A DNA stretch of 64,000 nt from GCA-002726655 sp046582185 (GTDB taxonomy: Bacteria; Pseudomonadota; Gammaproteobacteria; Pseudomonadales; Azotimanducaceae), in NCBI GenBank assembly GCA_046582185.1, contig JAYGEX010000039.1, positions 62,001 through 126,000 on the forward strand, read 5' to 3'. This document shows positions 32,179 through 41,428 of this stretch, piece after piece (within the stretch, counting starts at the first letter, position 1; each line of letters begins with the position of its first letter). A program made the position numbers and the translations under genes. The notes beneath the pieces are model-generated. The model made no database searches and was not told the origin of the DNA. It worked only from the letters and a program-made list of their open reading frames with translations.

Positions 32179-35107
32179 AACAGCCTCCACAAGCGACGAG
32201 GGTATACCCGAGTTTCAGTTATTGCATGCCCGCCACATTGAAACTTTAAATCTGGATGTGCAGGAGTACAGGCACATTGTTACAGGTGCATCGCACTATC
32301 ATCTGAAAGCAGAGAACGTCGAAAACGTCTTCATGGTGGCGGTACGTACGGTGCCCATGGATTCCACCGGTGTTGCCCATATTCTGGAGCACTTGGCGCT
32401 ATGCGGCAGCGAACGATTTCCGGTACGGGATCCGTTCTTTCTGATGATCAGGCGTTCACTGAATACCTTTATGAATGCATTTACGACCAGTGATTATACC
32501 GCCTATCCCTTTGCCAGCCTGAACCGAAAAGATTTTTTCAACTTGATGGATATCTATCTCGACGCGGTTTTCTTTTCCCGTCTGGATAAATTGGATTTTG
32601 CGCAAGAAGGTCACCGTCTGGAGTTTGAAGATCCCAAAGATTCCAGTACTGCTCTCGTCTATAAAGGTGTGGTCTACAATGAGATGAAAGGTGATAGCAG
32701 CTCACCGGTCTCGGTACTTTATACAGAGTTGCAGAAGCACCTCTTCCCGAGCTCTACCTACCACTATAGTAGTGGCGGCGATCCCAAACACATTCCCGAA
32801 CTTGAATACGATCGGTTGCTTGATTTTTATCAGTCACACTATCATCCCGGAAATGCGGTCTTTATGACCTTCGGTGATATTCCCGTCGCAGAGCTACAGC
32901 AGACTATTCAGGACAAGGCGCTGCACCGATTTGATTCGGGTTGCGCTGCAATTCGTGTCAATCCGGAGCAACGTATCAGCGAAACGCTTCGCGTGAGTGC
33001 TCCCTATGCACTCGATCAGGATGAAAGTACGGGCAAAACCCACATCGTGCTGTCCTGGCTTTTAGGTGAAAATACGGATTTCGAGATGCTGCTCAAGTGC
33101 AATATTTTATCTGACGTATTGCTGGATACCAGCGCATCACCTCTGCGCAAAGCCCTCGAAGAATTTGAATTTTCAGCAGCTGCTTCACCACTGTGTGGCC
33201 TCGAAGAGACCAACCACGAAATGAGCTTTATGTGCGGCGTCGAAGGTAGTGACCCGGAACATGCTGATGCTGTGGAAGCATTAATACTCGATGTGTTACA
33301 GACAATTGCAGATGATGGCGTTGAAATATCTCGATTGGAAGCTGTCTTTCACCAATTGGAACTATCGCAACGAGAGGTTGGAGGCGACGGTATGCCTTAT
33401 GGGCTGCAGTTGATCTTCTCGTGTATGTCAGCCGCTATCCACCGAGGTAACCCAATAGATCTCCTGGATCTGGATCCGGTAATCGAGAAGTTAAGATCTG
33501 AAATTAGCGATCCTAATTTTATTAAGGATCTGGCCAAAGAGCTCCTGCTTGCTAATAAACATCGTGTCCGATTGGTGATGTATCCGGATTCCGAACTCAG
33601 TCAACGCGAGACGCAGGCAGAGATAACGAAGCTCGAACAAATTAAGTCGGCGATGTCCGAAGATGAAAAAAACGATCTCATCGATCAGGCTATTGCGCTC
33701 GAGGAACGGCAACAGCAAGAGGAGGACTTAAGCGTCCTGCCAAAGGTCGGGCTTGCAGATGTCCCGGAATCGATGGAGGCTCCACAGTCGGAATGCCTGT
33801 CTGACCCGCAGTGCGGCAAGCAGACGACAATTTTCAGAACGCCAACTAACGGTATCGTCTACCAACAGATTGTGACAAGCATACCGCGCTTAAGCCCCGA
33901 ACTCCTGAGACTGTTGCCTCTTTATTCAAGAATTGTAACGGAAATTGGCTCCAGTGGCCGAGGCTACCTTGAAACACAGATGCTGCAGCATGAGCAGACA
34001 GGTGGACTTTCAGCTTTTTCGTCCATCAGGGCGAAGCAAGAGGACACTGAAACATTTGGTGCTTTCTTTACGCTGGGTAGTCGAACGCTGAAGTCCAAGA
34101 GTGCCCAGATGATGGATTTACTGCTCGAGACTGCAGAAAGCGCAAGATTTGATGAACATGATCGAGTCCGGGATCTGGTCAGGCAGACCCGGATTCGCAG
34201 AGAGGCCAATATTGCAGGCAATGGACATACCTATGCAATGACCGCAGCGAGCAGTTGCTTGCGGCCAGTTCCGTGGATCAACCACGAACTTACGGGCCTG
34301 GCTGCGGTTGCGCATCTGAAACAACTGGATGACTCCCTTGACGATCCAGGTGGTCTGGAAGCCTTTTGCTCACAGCTGGAAGTGATAAGAGATACCTTGT
34401 TCCAGTCTTCGCGCCAGTTTCTTCTGGTTAGCGAGGAACATGACATGGACACTATGGTCGAGGCGCTTGATTCGGTGTGGGCGAGAAAATCATCTAAGGT
34501 AAGGGGCGATTCATTGTCTGTGAATTTTTCGCCTCATGCAGCTGATCAGGCTTTCCTCACCAGTACGCCGGTTAATTATTGTGCGAAGGTGTACGCCACT
34601 GTTCCTGAAACCCATGATGATTCTGCTGCATTAAGTGTTCTTGCTTCGGTATTAAGGAATGGCTATCTTCATCAGGTGATCAGGGAGCAGGGCGGCGCCT
34701 ATGGCGGCGGCGCATCACATGATAGCAGTAATGGGTTGTTTCGGTTCTATTCATACAGGGATCCGCTTCTACAAGAAACCTTCGCAGCTTTTGATCAATC
34801 TATTGATTGGATGTTAACGAGCCAGGTTGGTTTTGATCTTGTAGAAGAAGCAATTTTGGGAATAGTAAGTTCCATCGACGCCCCTGGCTCTCCTGCTGGT
34901 GAAGCAAGGCAGGCCTTTCATAGTGCCTTACATGGGCGTGGTGCCATCGAGAAGAGAGAGCTTCGTCGCAGGATACTCGATGTAAACGAGCAGGATATAC
35001 GGCGGGTCGCTGAAATTTATCTCCAGGGTAGTAGCCGCAGAGCACTTGTGACAAGTGAAGCCAGGCGCACTGATATTGATGATCAATTTTCAGTGACCAC
35101 CGTATAG
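32168..35107 (+). CDS. M16C (insulinase-type, PreP-like) metalloprotease
   Basis: A 979-residue protease. The inverted zinc motif is HILEH (His71, Glu74, His75), followed by ALCGSERFPVRDPFF and NAFTTSDYTAYPFAS, signatures of presequence-protease-type M16 enzymes. A glutamate further on in VYNEMKGDSSSP probably completes the zinc site. The second, non-catalytic half is complete. Such enzymes degrade peptides up to about 70 residues. No signal peptide, so cytoplasmic. It overlaps the transporter gene by 11 bp and is followed by a GST after 9 bp, implying one operon. Confidence 0.9.
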   Translation: MVSRTASTSDEGIPEFQLLHARHIETLNLDVQEYRHIVTGASHYHLKAENVENVFMVAVRTVPMDSTGVAHILEHLALCGSERFPVRDPFFLMIRRSLNTFMNAFTTSDYTAYPFASLNRKDFFNLMDIYLDAVFFSRLDKLDFAQEGHRLEFEDPKDSSTALVYKGVVYNEMKGDSSSPVSVLYTELQKHLFPSSTYHYSSGGDPKHIPELEYDRLLDFYQSHYHPGNAVFMTFGDIPVAELQQTIQDKALHRFDSGCAAIRVNPEQRISETLRVSAPYALDQDESTGKTHIVLSWLLGENTDFEMLLKCNILSDVLLDTSASPLRKALEEFEFSAAASPLCGLEETNHEMSFMCGVEGSDPEHADAVEALILDVLQTIADDGVEISRLEAVFHQLELSQREVGGDGMPYGLQLIFSCMSAAIHRGNPIDLLDLDPVIEKLRSEISDPNFIKDLAKELLLANKHRVRLVMYPDSELSQRETQAEITKLEQIKSAMSEDEKNDLIDQAIALEERQQQEEDLSVLPKVGLADVPESMEAPQSECLSDPQCGKQTTIFRTPTNGIVYQQIVTSIPRLSPELLRLLPLYSRIVTEIGSSGRGYLETQMLQHEQTGGLSAFSSIRAKQEDTETFGAFFTLGSRTLKSKSAQMMDLLLETAESARFDEHDRVRDLVRQTRIRREANIAGNGHTYAMTAASSCLRPVPWINHELTGLAAVAHLKQLDDSLDDPGGLEAFCSQLEVIRDTLFQSSRQFLLVSEEHDMDTMVEALDSVWARKSSKVRGDSLSVNFSPHAADQAFLTSTPVNYCAKVYATVPETHDDSAALSVLASVLRNGYLHQVIREQGGAYGGGASHDSSNGLFRFYSYRDPLLQETFAAFDQSIDWMLTSQVGFDLVEEAILGIVSSIDAPGSPAGEARQAFHSALHGRGAIEKRELRRRILDVNEQDIRRVAEIYLQGSSRRALVTSEARRTDIDDQFSVTTV

Positions 35108-35116
35108 GGAAGCGTA

Positions 35117-35812
35117 ATGGACGCCAGCGAAGAATTGGAACTTTACTACTGGCCGACACCTAATGGCTTCAAAGTCACCATCATGCTTGAAGAGTTGGCA
35201 GTGCCTTATAAGGTCATGCCCATTGACATAACCGCGGGGGATCAACATTCGGATGAATTTTCCCTGATCTCGCCGAATAACAAGATACCGGCGATCAGAG
35301 ACCCACATCCCGGGGATGGGCGGGATTCAGCGACGCTCTTCGAGTCTGGTGCTATTCTCCTGTACCTGGCTGAGAAATATGGAGAATTTATACCGGAAGA
35401 TGCGCAGGCCAGATCGCAATGCATGCAATGGCTGTTTTGGCAGGTGGGGGGTCTTGGCCCAATGGCTGGCCAGGCGCACCACTTTCGACTCTATGCCAGC
35501 GAAAAAATCGAATATGCCATTGATCGCTACACAGCAGAATGTAAGAGGCTCTACACGGTGCTCGATAAAGCGCTGGCCGGAAGAGAATACCTCACGGGTC
35601 AATACAGTATCGCTGATATTGCTTGCCTGCCATGGATCTTCAGACATGAGCGGCAGGATCAAAAACTTGAAGACTTTCCCAATCTGAAGGACTGGTACGA
35701 TCGGTTGATGGCAAGAAACGCGGTAAAAGCCGGACTGGAAGTTGCTGCCCAACTACGTGATGACGCAGCATTCACCGGAGCAATGGGAAGAGAAGCCCTA
35801 TTTCACAAGTGA
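35117..35812 (+). CDS. GST family protein (YfcG-like)
   Basis: A 231-residue GST of the YfcG/YghU (nu-class-like) type. The start ELYYWPTPNGFKVTIMLEE carries the conserved Thr/Asn pair (TPNG), followed by SPNNKIPAIRDP, FESGAILLYLAEKYG and QWLFWQVGGLGPMAGQAHHF, the nu-class pattern. E. coli relatives act as disulfide-bond reductases with glutathione. It is the last gene of a transporter-protease-GST set. Confidence 0.88.
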   Translation: MDASEELELYYWPTPNGFKVTIMLEELAVPYKVMPIDITAGDQHSDEFSLISPNNKIPAIRDPHPGDGRDSATLFESGAILLYLAEKYGEFIPEDAQARSQCMQWLFWQVGGLGPMAGQAHHFRLYASEKIEYAIDRYTAECKRLYTVLDKALAGREYLTGQYSIADIACLPWIFRHERQDQKLEDFPNLKDWYDRLMARNAVKAGLEVAAQLRDDAAFTGAMGREALFHK

Positions 35813-36162
35813 GCGATATGAAGAGGCCAGGTACCATTAGTCCAATTCATAAGGCATTAATGACTTGCAAATTGATGGGTTTTTAACCCTTTCCGGGGAT
35901 GTCTTCGTTAACTGTTATGAACTGCGGTAATGCCAGCCCTATTAAACCGTAAACAATCAGCGAACATTCCATGAAGAAACGGTGGCCGATTGGATAAAAG
36001 CAAATGTAAATCAATCGATATTGGCGTGTCTGGATGCTTGACAAACACTTGCTGCTTCTACATTCTGTCCGCCTTGATCAGTTTGACCGAATTACCTCTT
36101 ATTGAGGATTGAAAGTCGATGGAATCAAATGATAAGAGCAACAATCCCTAATAGGTATCAGC
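35813..36162 (+). promoter_or_regulatory. Leader/promoter region of the TonB2-type operon
   Basis: This 350-bp spacer contains TTGACA at 36038-36043 with possible -10 sequences TACATT (15-bp spacing) or CATTCT (17-bp spacing). No Fur-box-like GATAATGAT repeat was seen. No credible gene is present. Transcription of the six-gene operon probably begins here. Confidence 0.4.
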
Positions 36163-36939
36163 ATGAAAGAACATCAGGTTAGGCCGGGCATTTTAGCATT
36201 GGCATTATGCATCGTGTCTATCATCAGCACAGGTCAGTTAAACGCCCAGTCTCTGGACGACGTTTTTGGTGTCAGGGCATCTACAACCAACGATGGTCGT
36301 ACATCTCAAGTTAAGATTGATGAGATTACCGACGATACGCGTAGTTTGTTGTCGCAGTACAAACAGGTGATGAAAACCGTAGATGGACTTAAAGTTTACA
36401 ACCAGCAGCAACGAAGATTGATCAAGAATCAGGAAGATGAACTTTCTGAACTTGCAGGATCGATCGACAAGGTCACTGAAGTGGAAAGACAGATTGGACC
36501 ACTCATTGAGCGAATGATTATGAATCTTGAGACCTTTGTCAGTTTGGACGTTCCATTCCTGATGAAAGAGAGAAACAAACGGATAGATTTTTTGAAAGAG
36601 ACTCTGGATCGGGCGGATGTGAGTGTTGCTGAGAAGTTCAGCCAGGTCATGCAGGCCTATCAGGTTGAAAATTCATATGGTTCGACAATTGAAGCTTATA
36701 CTGACGTCATTGAGCTGGACGGAAAGACTCGCTCAGTTGATATGTTGAAGTGGGGCCGAGTGTCTCTCGTCTTTCAAACACTGGATGGTGAAACGACAGG
36801 TGTTTGGGATAATGAGAAACGCGATTGGGTCATATTGGGCGATGAATTCCGTCTTGGTGTCCGGGATGGGGTAAGAATAGCCCGCAAAACCCAAACGGCG
36901 GACTTGGTCCTCCTCCCCATTGCAGCTGCAGGAGAATAA
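36163..36939 (+). CDS. DUF3450 family periplasmic protein of the TonB2-type cluster
   Basis: A 258-residue exported protein (signal peptide ILALALCIVSIISTGQLNAQ). The mature region has a long coiled coil (about residues 60-110, YNQQQRRLIKNQEDELSEL) and the DUF3450 C-terminal beta-rich part (WGRVSLVFQTLDGETTGVW, WVILGDEFR). DUF3450 proteins are regularly found beside TtpC-ExbB-ExbD-TonB genes, as here. The role is probably structural. Next gene starts 3 bp later. Confidence 0.85.
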   Translation: MKEHQVRPGILALALCIVSIISTGQLNAQSLDDVFGVRASTTNDGRTSQVKIDEITDDTRSLLSQYKQVMKTVDGLKVYNQQQRRLIKNQEDELSELAGSIDKVTEVERQIGPLIERMIMNLETFVSLDVPFLMKERNKRIDFLKETLDRADVSVAEKFSQVMQAYQVENSYGSTIEAYTDVIELDGKTRSVDMLKWGRVSLVFQTLDGETTGVWDNEKRDWVILGDEFRLGVRDGVRIARKTQTADLVLLPIAAAGE

Positions 36940-36942
36940 TTC

Positions 36943-38322
36943 ATGAGAAAAATGATAATTTGTTTGATAGCGACGACCTTAATGATCTCCATGCCAGCCC
37001 GGTCAGCGGAAGAGGTGACCGCCAAGTCGCTGACAGAACTGTTACAGATGGTGAAAGATGGCAAAGTTGTTAATTCCCGAGTTAACTCACAACGTGAAAA
37101 GGAATTTGTCGCTGACAAGTCCAGGCAAAAACAGGCGCTTCGCGATGGCGAGCGTCAGCAGCGTGAAGAAGAAGCAACCAGTGAACGACTGGAAAATAAA
37201 TTTGAGGAAAATGAACAGAACATCGCTGCACAGCAGGAAATTCTTGCCAAGCGATTGGGTTCACTCCGTGAACTGTTTGGTGTTCTTCAGCAAGTAGCAG
37301 GGGATACCCGTGGTGTCTTCGAAGGATCTCTGATCAGTGCGGAATACCCGAATCGGGGTGACTGGCTTGGCGAATTTGCCGCCTCTATGGGTAAGAGCTC
37401 CAAGCTTGCAACGATTGAGGAAATTGAGCGTCTTTGGTATGAACTTCAGCGAGAGATGACTGAATCTGCCAAGGTCACTAAATTTCGCGCCAAGGTGATC
37501 AAACTTGACGGTGAAGAAGTCGAACAGGATGTCATCAGGATTGGTACTTATAATCTGATCAGTGGCGGTGAATACGTTGCTTATGATATCGATAATCAGA
37601 TCATCAAGGAACTGCCCAAGCAGCCTGCATCTCGTTTTGTAGGGTCTGCTGAAGACTTACAGGATTCTACTAGTGGTTATACTCCTTTTGGTCTTGACCC
37701 GACTCGCGGACAATTACTGGCTCTGCAAATTCAGGTACCAACACTGGAAGAGCGTGTCCATCAAGGTGGAACGCCGGGTTACGTGATTGTTGCCCTCGGT
37801 ATTGTTGCTCTATTGTTGTCTGGTGAGCGAATCATCACCTTGACTAGTACTGGCACCAAGGTAAATTTGCAGGCCAAGAATGTTGGATCGCCTAATTCAA
37901 ACAATCCTCTGGGGCGCGTCCTTGAGATCTATCATCAAAACAAGGATGTTGATGCTGAAACATTGATGCTGAAACTGGACGAAGCGATACTGAAGGAACA
38001 GCCGGCTATTAATGCCAGGATTGCCTTTATCAAGATCATATCGATGGTTGCACCTCTGCTAGGGCTGCTGGGAACGGTAATCGGAATGATCATGACCTTC
38101 CAGGCGATTACCTTGTTTGGTACCGGTGACCCCAAGACGATGGCTGGTGGTATTTCACAAGCCCTGGTTACAACCGTACTTGGTTTGACAGTTGCGATCC
38201 CAACGGTATTGTTGCACTCCATTGTGCATTCACGAGCTAACTCCATTATGCATATTCTGATGGAACGAAGTGCGGGTCTGATCGCCGATCATGCAGAGAG
38301 TCTTGGTAAGAAAGGTAACTAA
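36943..38322 (+). CDS. TtpC-like MotA/TolQ/ExbB proton channel family protein
   Basis: A 459-residue protein. A signal peptide and a charged coiled-coil periplasmic segment (residues 40-110) precede an ExbB-like channel domain with three membrane helices. Its signatures are ISMVAPLLGLLGTVIGMIMTFQAI and GGISQALVTTVLGLTVAIPTVLLH. The extra N-terminal periplasmic domain is the mark of TtpC in Vibrio-type TonB2 systems. It is thought to assist ExbB in energising TonB. Tightly packed with its neighbours (3 bp spacers). Confidence 0.88.
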   Translation: MRKMIICLIATTLMISMPARSAEEVTAKSLTELLQMVKDGKVVNSRVNSQREKEFVADKSRQKQALRDGERQQREEEATSERLENKFEENEQNIAAQQEILAKRLGSLRELFGVLQQVAGDTRGVFEGSLISAEYPNRGDWLGEFAASMGKSSKLATIEEIERLWYELQREMTESAKVTKFRAKVIKLDGEEVEQDVIRIGTYNLISGGEYVAYDIDNQIIKELPKQPASRFVGSAEDLQDSTSGYTPFGLDPTRGQLLALQIQVPTLEERVHQGGTPGYVIVALGIVALLLSGERIITLTSTGTKVNLQAKNVGSPNSNNPLGRVLEIYHQNKDVDAETLMLKLDEAILKEQPAINARIAFIKIISMVAPLLGLLGTVIGMIMTFQAITLFGTGDPKTMAGGISQALVTTVLGLTVAIPTVLLHSIVHSRANSIMHILMERSAGLIADHAESLGKKGN

Positions 38323-38325
38323 GTC

Positions 38326-38841
38326 ATGGACGCGATATTTATTGCCATAAGGACTTTCTTTGAGGCGGGCGGCGATGTGTTATTTCTCATCGCCGGCGCT
38401 ACCTTCTTCATGTGGGCTCTGATTTTTGAGAGATGGTACTTCTATATAACCGACCATAAAGGCGACGTAGCGCAAGCTTTGTCTTACTGGAATGGTAGAT
38501 CTGAGAGAACTTCATGGAATGCTCATCGTATTCGTGAACGCTTAATTTCTGAGGTTAATAGTCGGCTTATGCTAAATCTTGGTTTTATTAAGACACTAAT
38601 TTCCCTGCTTCCATTGTTAGGCCTTTTAGGGACAGTGACTGGAATGGTTACCGTTTTTGAAGCCATGACATATTCGGGTGGTAATGCACGATCTATGGCC
38701 GCCGGTGTGTCGATGGCAACGATTCCTACCATGTCTGGCATGGTAGCCACCTTATCCGGGGTGCTGGCGAATACCTTTATTGTGTCTAAGTTTTCCTCTG
38801 AGTGCAGCTATATGGAAGATACGTTGACGATGGATCACTGA
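38326..38841 (+). CDS. exbB: ExbB-like proton channel protein
   Basis: A 171-residue MotA/TolQ/ExbB protein with an N-terminal helix (VLFLIAGATFFMWALIFE) and the channel helices TLISLLPLLGLLGTVTGMVTVFEA and ATIPTMSGMVATLSGVLANTF. It is short, as ExbB2 proteins are. With ExbD it carries the proton-motive force to TonB. Co-transcribed with the TtpC-like gene. Confidence 0.9.
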   Translation: MDAIFIAIRTFFEAGGDVLFLIAGATFFMWALIFERWYFYITDHKGDVAQALSYWNGRSERTSWNAHRIRERLISEVNSRLMLNLGFIKTLISLLPLLGLLGTVTGMVTVFEAMTYSGGNARSMAAGVSMATIPTMSGMVATLSGVLANTFIVSKFSSECSYMEDTLTMDH

Positions 38842-38941
38842 TACAGTGCATGGCACAGTAGAGACTATAATATTAAGAACCATCAGTGATAAGTGCCCCC
38901 TGTAACAGGTGCCTTAGCCAAGAAAGTTGGGATAAGAAAAA

Positions 38942-39340
38942 ATGAGAAAATTAAAGAAAGAAGAAGATGAGAAGGTTGCGGATTTAACGCCGATGCTTGA
39001 TGTAGTGTTCATCATGTTGATCTTCTTTATTGTCACAGCGACTTTCATCAAGGAATCGGGCATAGAAGTTAATCGCCCGGATACCGAAACGTCGGAGATC
39101 AAGAAAACAGTCTCCTTGCTGGTTGCGGTAAGTGCTGACAGCAGTATATGGATTGATAAGAAAAAAGTGGATATTCGTAATGTGCGTCCTGTCATGGAAC
39201 GGCTACATTCAGAGAATCCAAAGGGCGGCCTGGTCATTCAGGCTGATGCCGATTCGCAGGTCGAGAAGGTGCTCGCCATTATGGATTCTGCCAGAAGTAT
39301 TGGCATAACCCAGGTAGCCATTGCTGGCGAACAAAAATAA
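38942..39340 (+). CDS. exbD: ExbD-like biopolymer transport protein
   Basis: A 132-residue ExbD/TolR protein with a short cytoplasmic start (MRKLKKEEDEKVADLTPMLD), one helix (VVFIMLIFFIVTATF) containing the functionally essential membrane Asp region, then a periplasmic domain. DLTPMLDVVFIMLIFF is the diagnostic motif. It lies 100 bp after exbB, the only larger gap within the operon. Confidence 0.92.
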   Translation: MRKLKKEEDEKVADLTPMLDVVFIMLIFFIVTATFIKESGIEVNRPDTETSEIKKTVSLLVAVSADSSIWIDKKKVDIRNVRPVMERLHSENPKGGLVIQADADSQVEKVLAIMDSARSIGITQVAIAGEQK

Positions 39341-39350
39341 AGGAGGACAT

Positions 39351-40001
39351 ATGGTCATTCGATTAAGCCTTTCCACTATTGTTGGCGTATTTGTCACTCT
39401 TGCTCTTTTTTACCTCATGCAAGCGTTGATTCAAGGCGCAGACAGCGCAATTACAGACGAAAATTCTGGTACCTTGGTTGATTTTGTACGGGTCAAAAAG
39501 GATCAGAATCTCGAAACAAAGAAACGTAAACCCAAAAAGCCACCACCACCCGATGAACCACCACCTGATGTACCACCAACAAAATTTAATGTGTCGGTGG
39601 ATAAATCAGGATTTTCAATGTCTAACCTCGATACCGGCGTTAACATCGATGTTGGCGGAGGCGGCTTCGGAATCAGCGATGGGGATTATCTCCCTATCGT
39701 GAAAGTACAGCCGCAGTATCCCCGACGTGCGCTGTCACGTGGTATGTCAGGTTGGGTAATTGTTGAATTTACAGTAACGGCAAAAGGTACCGTCGCTAAT
39801 GTGTTCGTTGTTGAAAATTGTGGCTGGATAAAGAACGTCCGCAAAGAAGGCGACTGTGTTGATAATCCAAATGGCGTATTTGATAAAGCGGCAACAAAAG
39901 CTGCGCTTAAATTCAAATACAAGCCGAAGGTAATTGATGGTGACCCGGTAGAGACTGCCGGTGTTCAGAATAAGATTACATTTGAATTAATCAACGACTA
40001 G
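39351..40001 (+). CDS. tonB: TonB family energy-transducing protein
   Basis: A 216-residue TonB2-type protein: N-terminal membrane anchor (IVGVFVTLALFYLMQALI), a proline-rich spacer (KKPPPPDEPPPDVPPT) and a C-terminal TonB domain (VKVQPQYPRRALSRGMSGWV, VEFTVTAKGTVANV). The ATG at 39351 follows a perfect AGGAGGACAT ribosome site; an in-frame ATG at 39321 would overlap exbD. The short spacer is typical of TonB2. It transmits energy to outer-membrane receptors. Confidence 0.92.
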   Translation: MVIRLSLSTIVGVFVTLALFYLMQALIQGADSAITDENSGTLVDFVRVKKDQNLETKKRKPKKPPPPDEPPPDVPPTKFNVSVDKSGFSMSNLDTGVNIDVGGGGFGISDGDYLPIVKVQPQYPRRALSRGMSGWVIVEFTVTAKGTVANVFVVENCGWIKNVRKEGDCVDNPNGVFDKAATKAALKFKYKPKVIDGDPVETAGVQNKITFELIND

Positions 40002-40010
40002 GAGGAATCT

Positions 40011-41363
40011 ATGAGAAAGCTAATAGCCTTTGCCTGTGTACTCTGGGCCATGCCTTTAATCGTTAATAATCTGACTGATTCGATATATCTTGGCGGCGAA
40101 GTACAAGCTGCAGATGAAAAGAAAAAGAAGAAAACGCGTAAGGTTCCGGCCATGCGGGAGCAGACATATAAGAGACTTGCCGAAGCCCAGCTTATGATCG
40201 ATCCGGATTCTGCGCCTCGGGAAGAAGGTGAACCGGCTCCGGAGCCCAAGGGTACCCCTCAAGATGCTGTGGTTCTGCTGCTCAAGTTAAATGAACGTAG
40301 AGGACTTAACAGCTATGAGCACGCCCAGGTCTGGAACACGCTGGCCTTTGCTTACTACACGCTTGAAGATACACCCAATACAATCAAGGCATATGAGATG
40401 GTGCTGGCACAGGGAACAATAACGGAAGCCCTGGAGCAGTCTGTTGTGCGGGCCCTGTTTCAGCTTTTCTATTCTCAGGAAAACTTTGCCAAGTCCATTA
40501 GGTACATCGAGCGGTGGGAGGCCATACGTGATACGCCAGACGCAGGTGTTACCTTTATTAAGTCAACTGCCTACTACCATATGGATGATTTCGACAATGC
40601 TCTGAAATTCGCACTTCGCGTTGAAGAAATTGCATTGGAACAGCAAAGAACGATTAAGGAAAGATGGTGGTATTTGCAAGTTGTTCTGTACAACGAGCTA
40701 ACAGACTATGAAAAGGTCGTTTCTGTCCTTGAGAAGTTGATTATCAATTATCCCAAGAAGCAATACTGGATGCACCTGGCCGGTATGTACGGTGAAATGA
40801 ACGAGGAAGGTAAAGCTCTCTCTGCTTACTACGCCGCATATACTCAGGATATGTTCACCAAGGAGACAGAAATTGTGATGCTATCACAACGTCTGCTCAA
40901 TGCTGAGGTCCCATTTGAAGCTGCCTCCGTACTTGAGAAGGGTTTTAAGGAAGGCATCATTGAAGAGAATGAGAAGAACCTCAAATTGCTGGCAACTGCA
41001 TACACAATGTCCCAGGACATGAGCAAGGCGATTGACGCCTGGCGTGATGCAACCAAATTCACCGATGAGGGTGATCTGCACTATCGATTAGCTCAGGCGC
41101 TGGCGAATGAGGATCGGCATAAGGAAGCGGTAAAATCTTATGAAGATGCAATTGACGTCGGCGACCTGAAAGACGCAGGTGATGTCAATTTTTGGTACGG
41201 CATTTCACTGATGCAGCTTGAAAATTGGGACAAGGCCACTTCAGCGTTCCGAGCCGCATCAAAGCGTGATAAGAAAATGAAGAAACAAGCTGGGCAATAC
41301 ATCCGTTATATCAAGGGTGAGAAGCGCCGGCAGGAAGAACTCAGAAAGATGCTGGAAAGCTAG
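40011..41363 (+). CDS. Exported TPR-repeat protein of the TonB2-type cluster
   Basis: A 450-residue protein with a signal peptide, a lysine-rich stretch (EKKKKKTRK) and multiple tetratricopeptide repeats through residues 90-430 (for example HAQVWNTLAFAYYTLED, LHYRLAQALANEDRHKEAVK). TPR proteins commonly close TtpC-type TonB2 operons and may help assemble the complex. It follows tonB by 9 bp with an AGGAGGAA ribosome site and is followed by a strong terminator. Confidence 0.85.
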   Translation: MRKLIAFACVLWAMPLIVNNLTDSIYLGGEVQAADEKKKKKTRKVPAMREQTYKRLAEAQLMIDPDSAPREEGEPAPEPKGTPQDAVVLLLKLNERRGLNSYEHAQVWNTLAFAYYTLEDTPNTIKAYEMVLAQGTITEALEQSVVRALFQLFYSQENFAKSIRYIERWEAIRDTPDAGVTFIKSTAYYHMDDFDNALKFALRVEEIALEQQRTIKERWWYLQVVLYNELTDYEKVVSVLEKLIINYPKKQYWMHLAGMYGEMNEEGKALSAYYAAYTQDMFTKETEIVMLSQRLLNAEVPFEAASVLEKGFKEGIIEENEKNLKLLATAYTMSQDMSKAIDAWRDATKFTDEGDLHYRLAQALANEDRHKEAVKSYEDAIDVGDLKDAGDVNFWYGISLMQLENWDKATSAFRAASKRDKKMKKQAGQYIRYIKGEKRRQEELRKMLES

Positions 41364-41384
41364 TTACTCTTTAAGGTTAAAGAG

Positions 41385-41416
41385 GGGCCAGGTACATGTG
41401 TACCTGGCCCTTTTTT
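41385..41416 (+). terminator. Strong rho-independent terminator of the TonB2-type operon
   Basis: GGGCCAGGTACA and TGTACCTGGCCC form a perfect 12-bp stem followed by six T residues. It ends the operon 21 bp after the TPR gene and separates it from the convergent rsgA. Confidence 0.95.
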
Positions 41417-41428
41417 GTGGGGCCTGGT

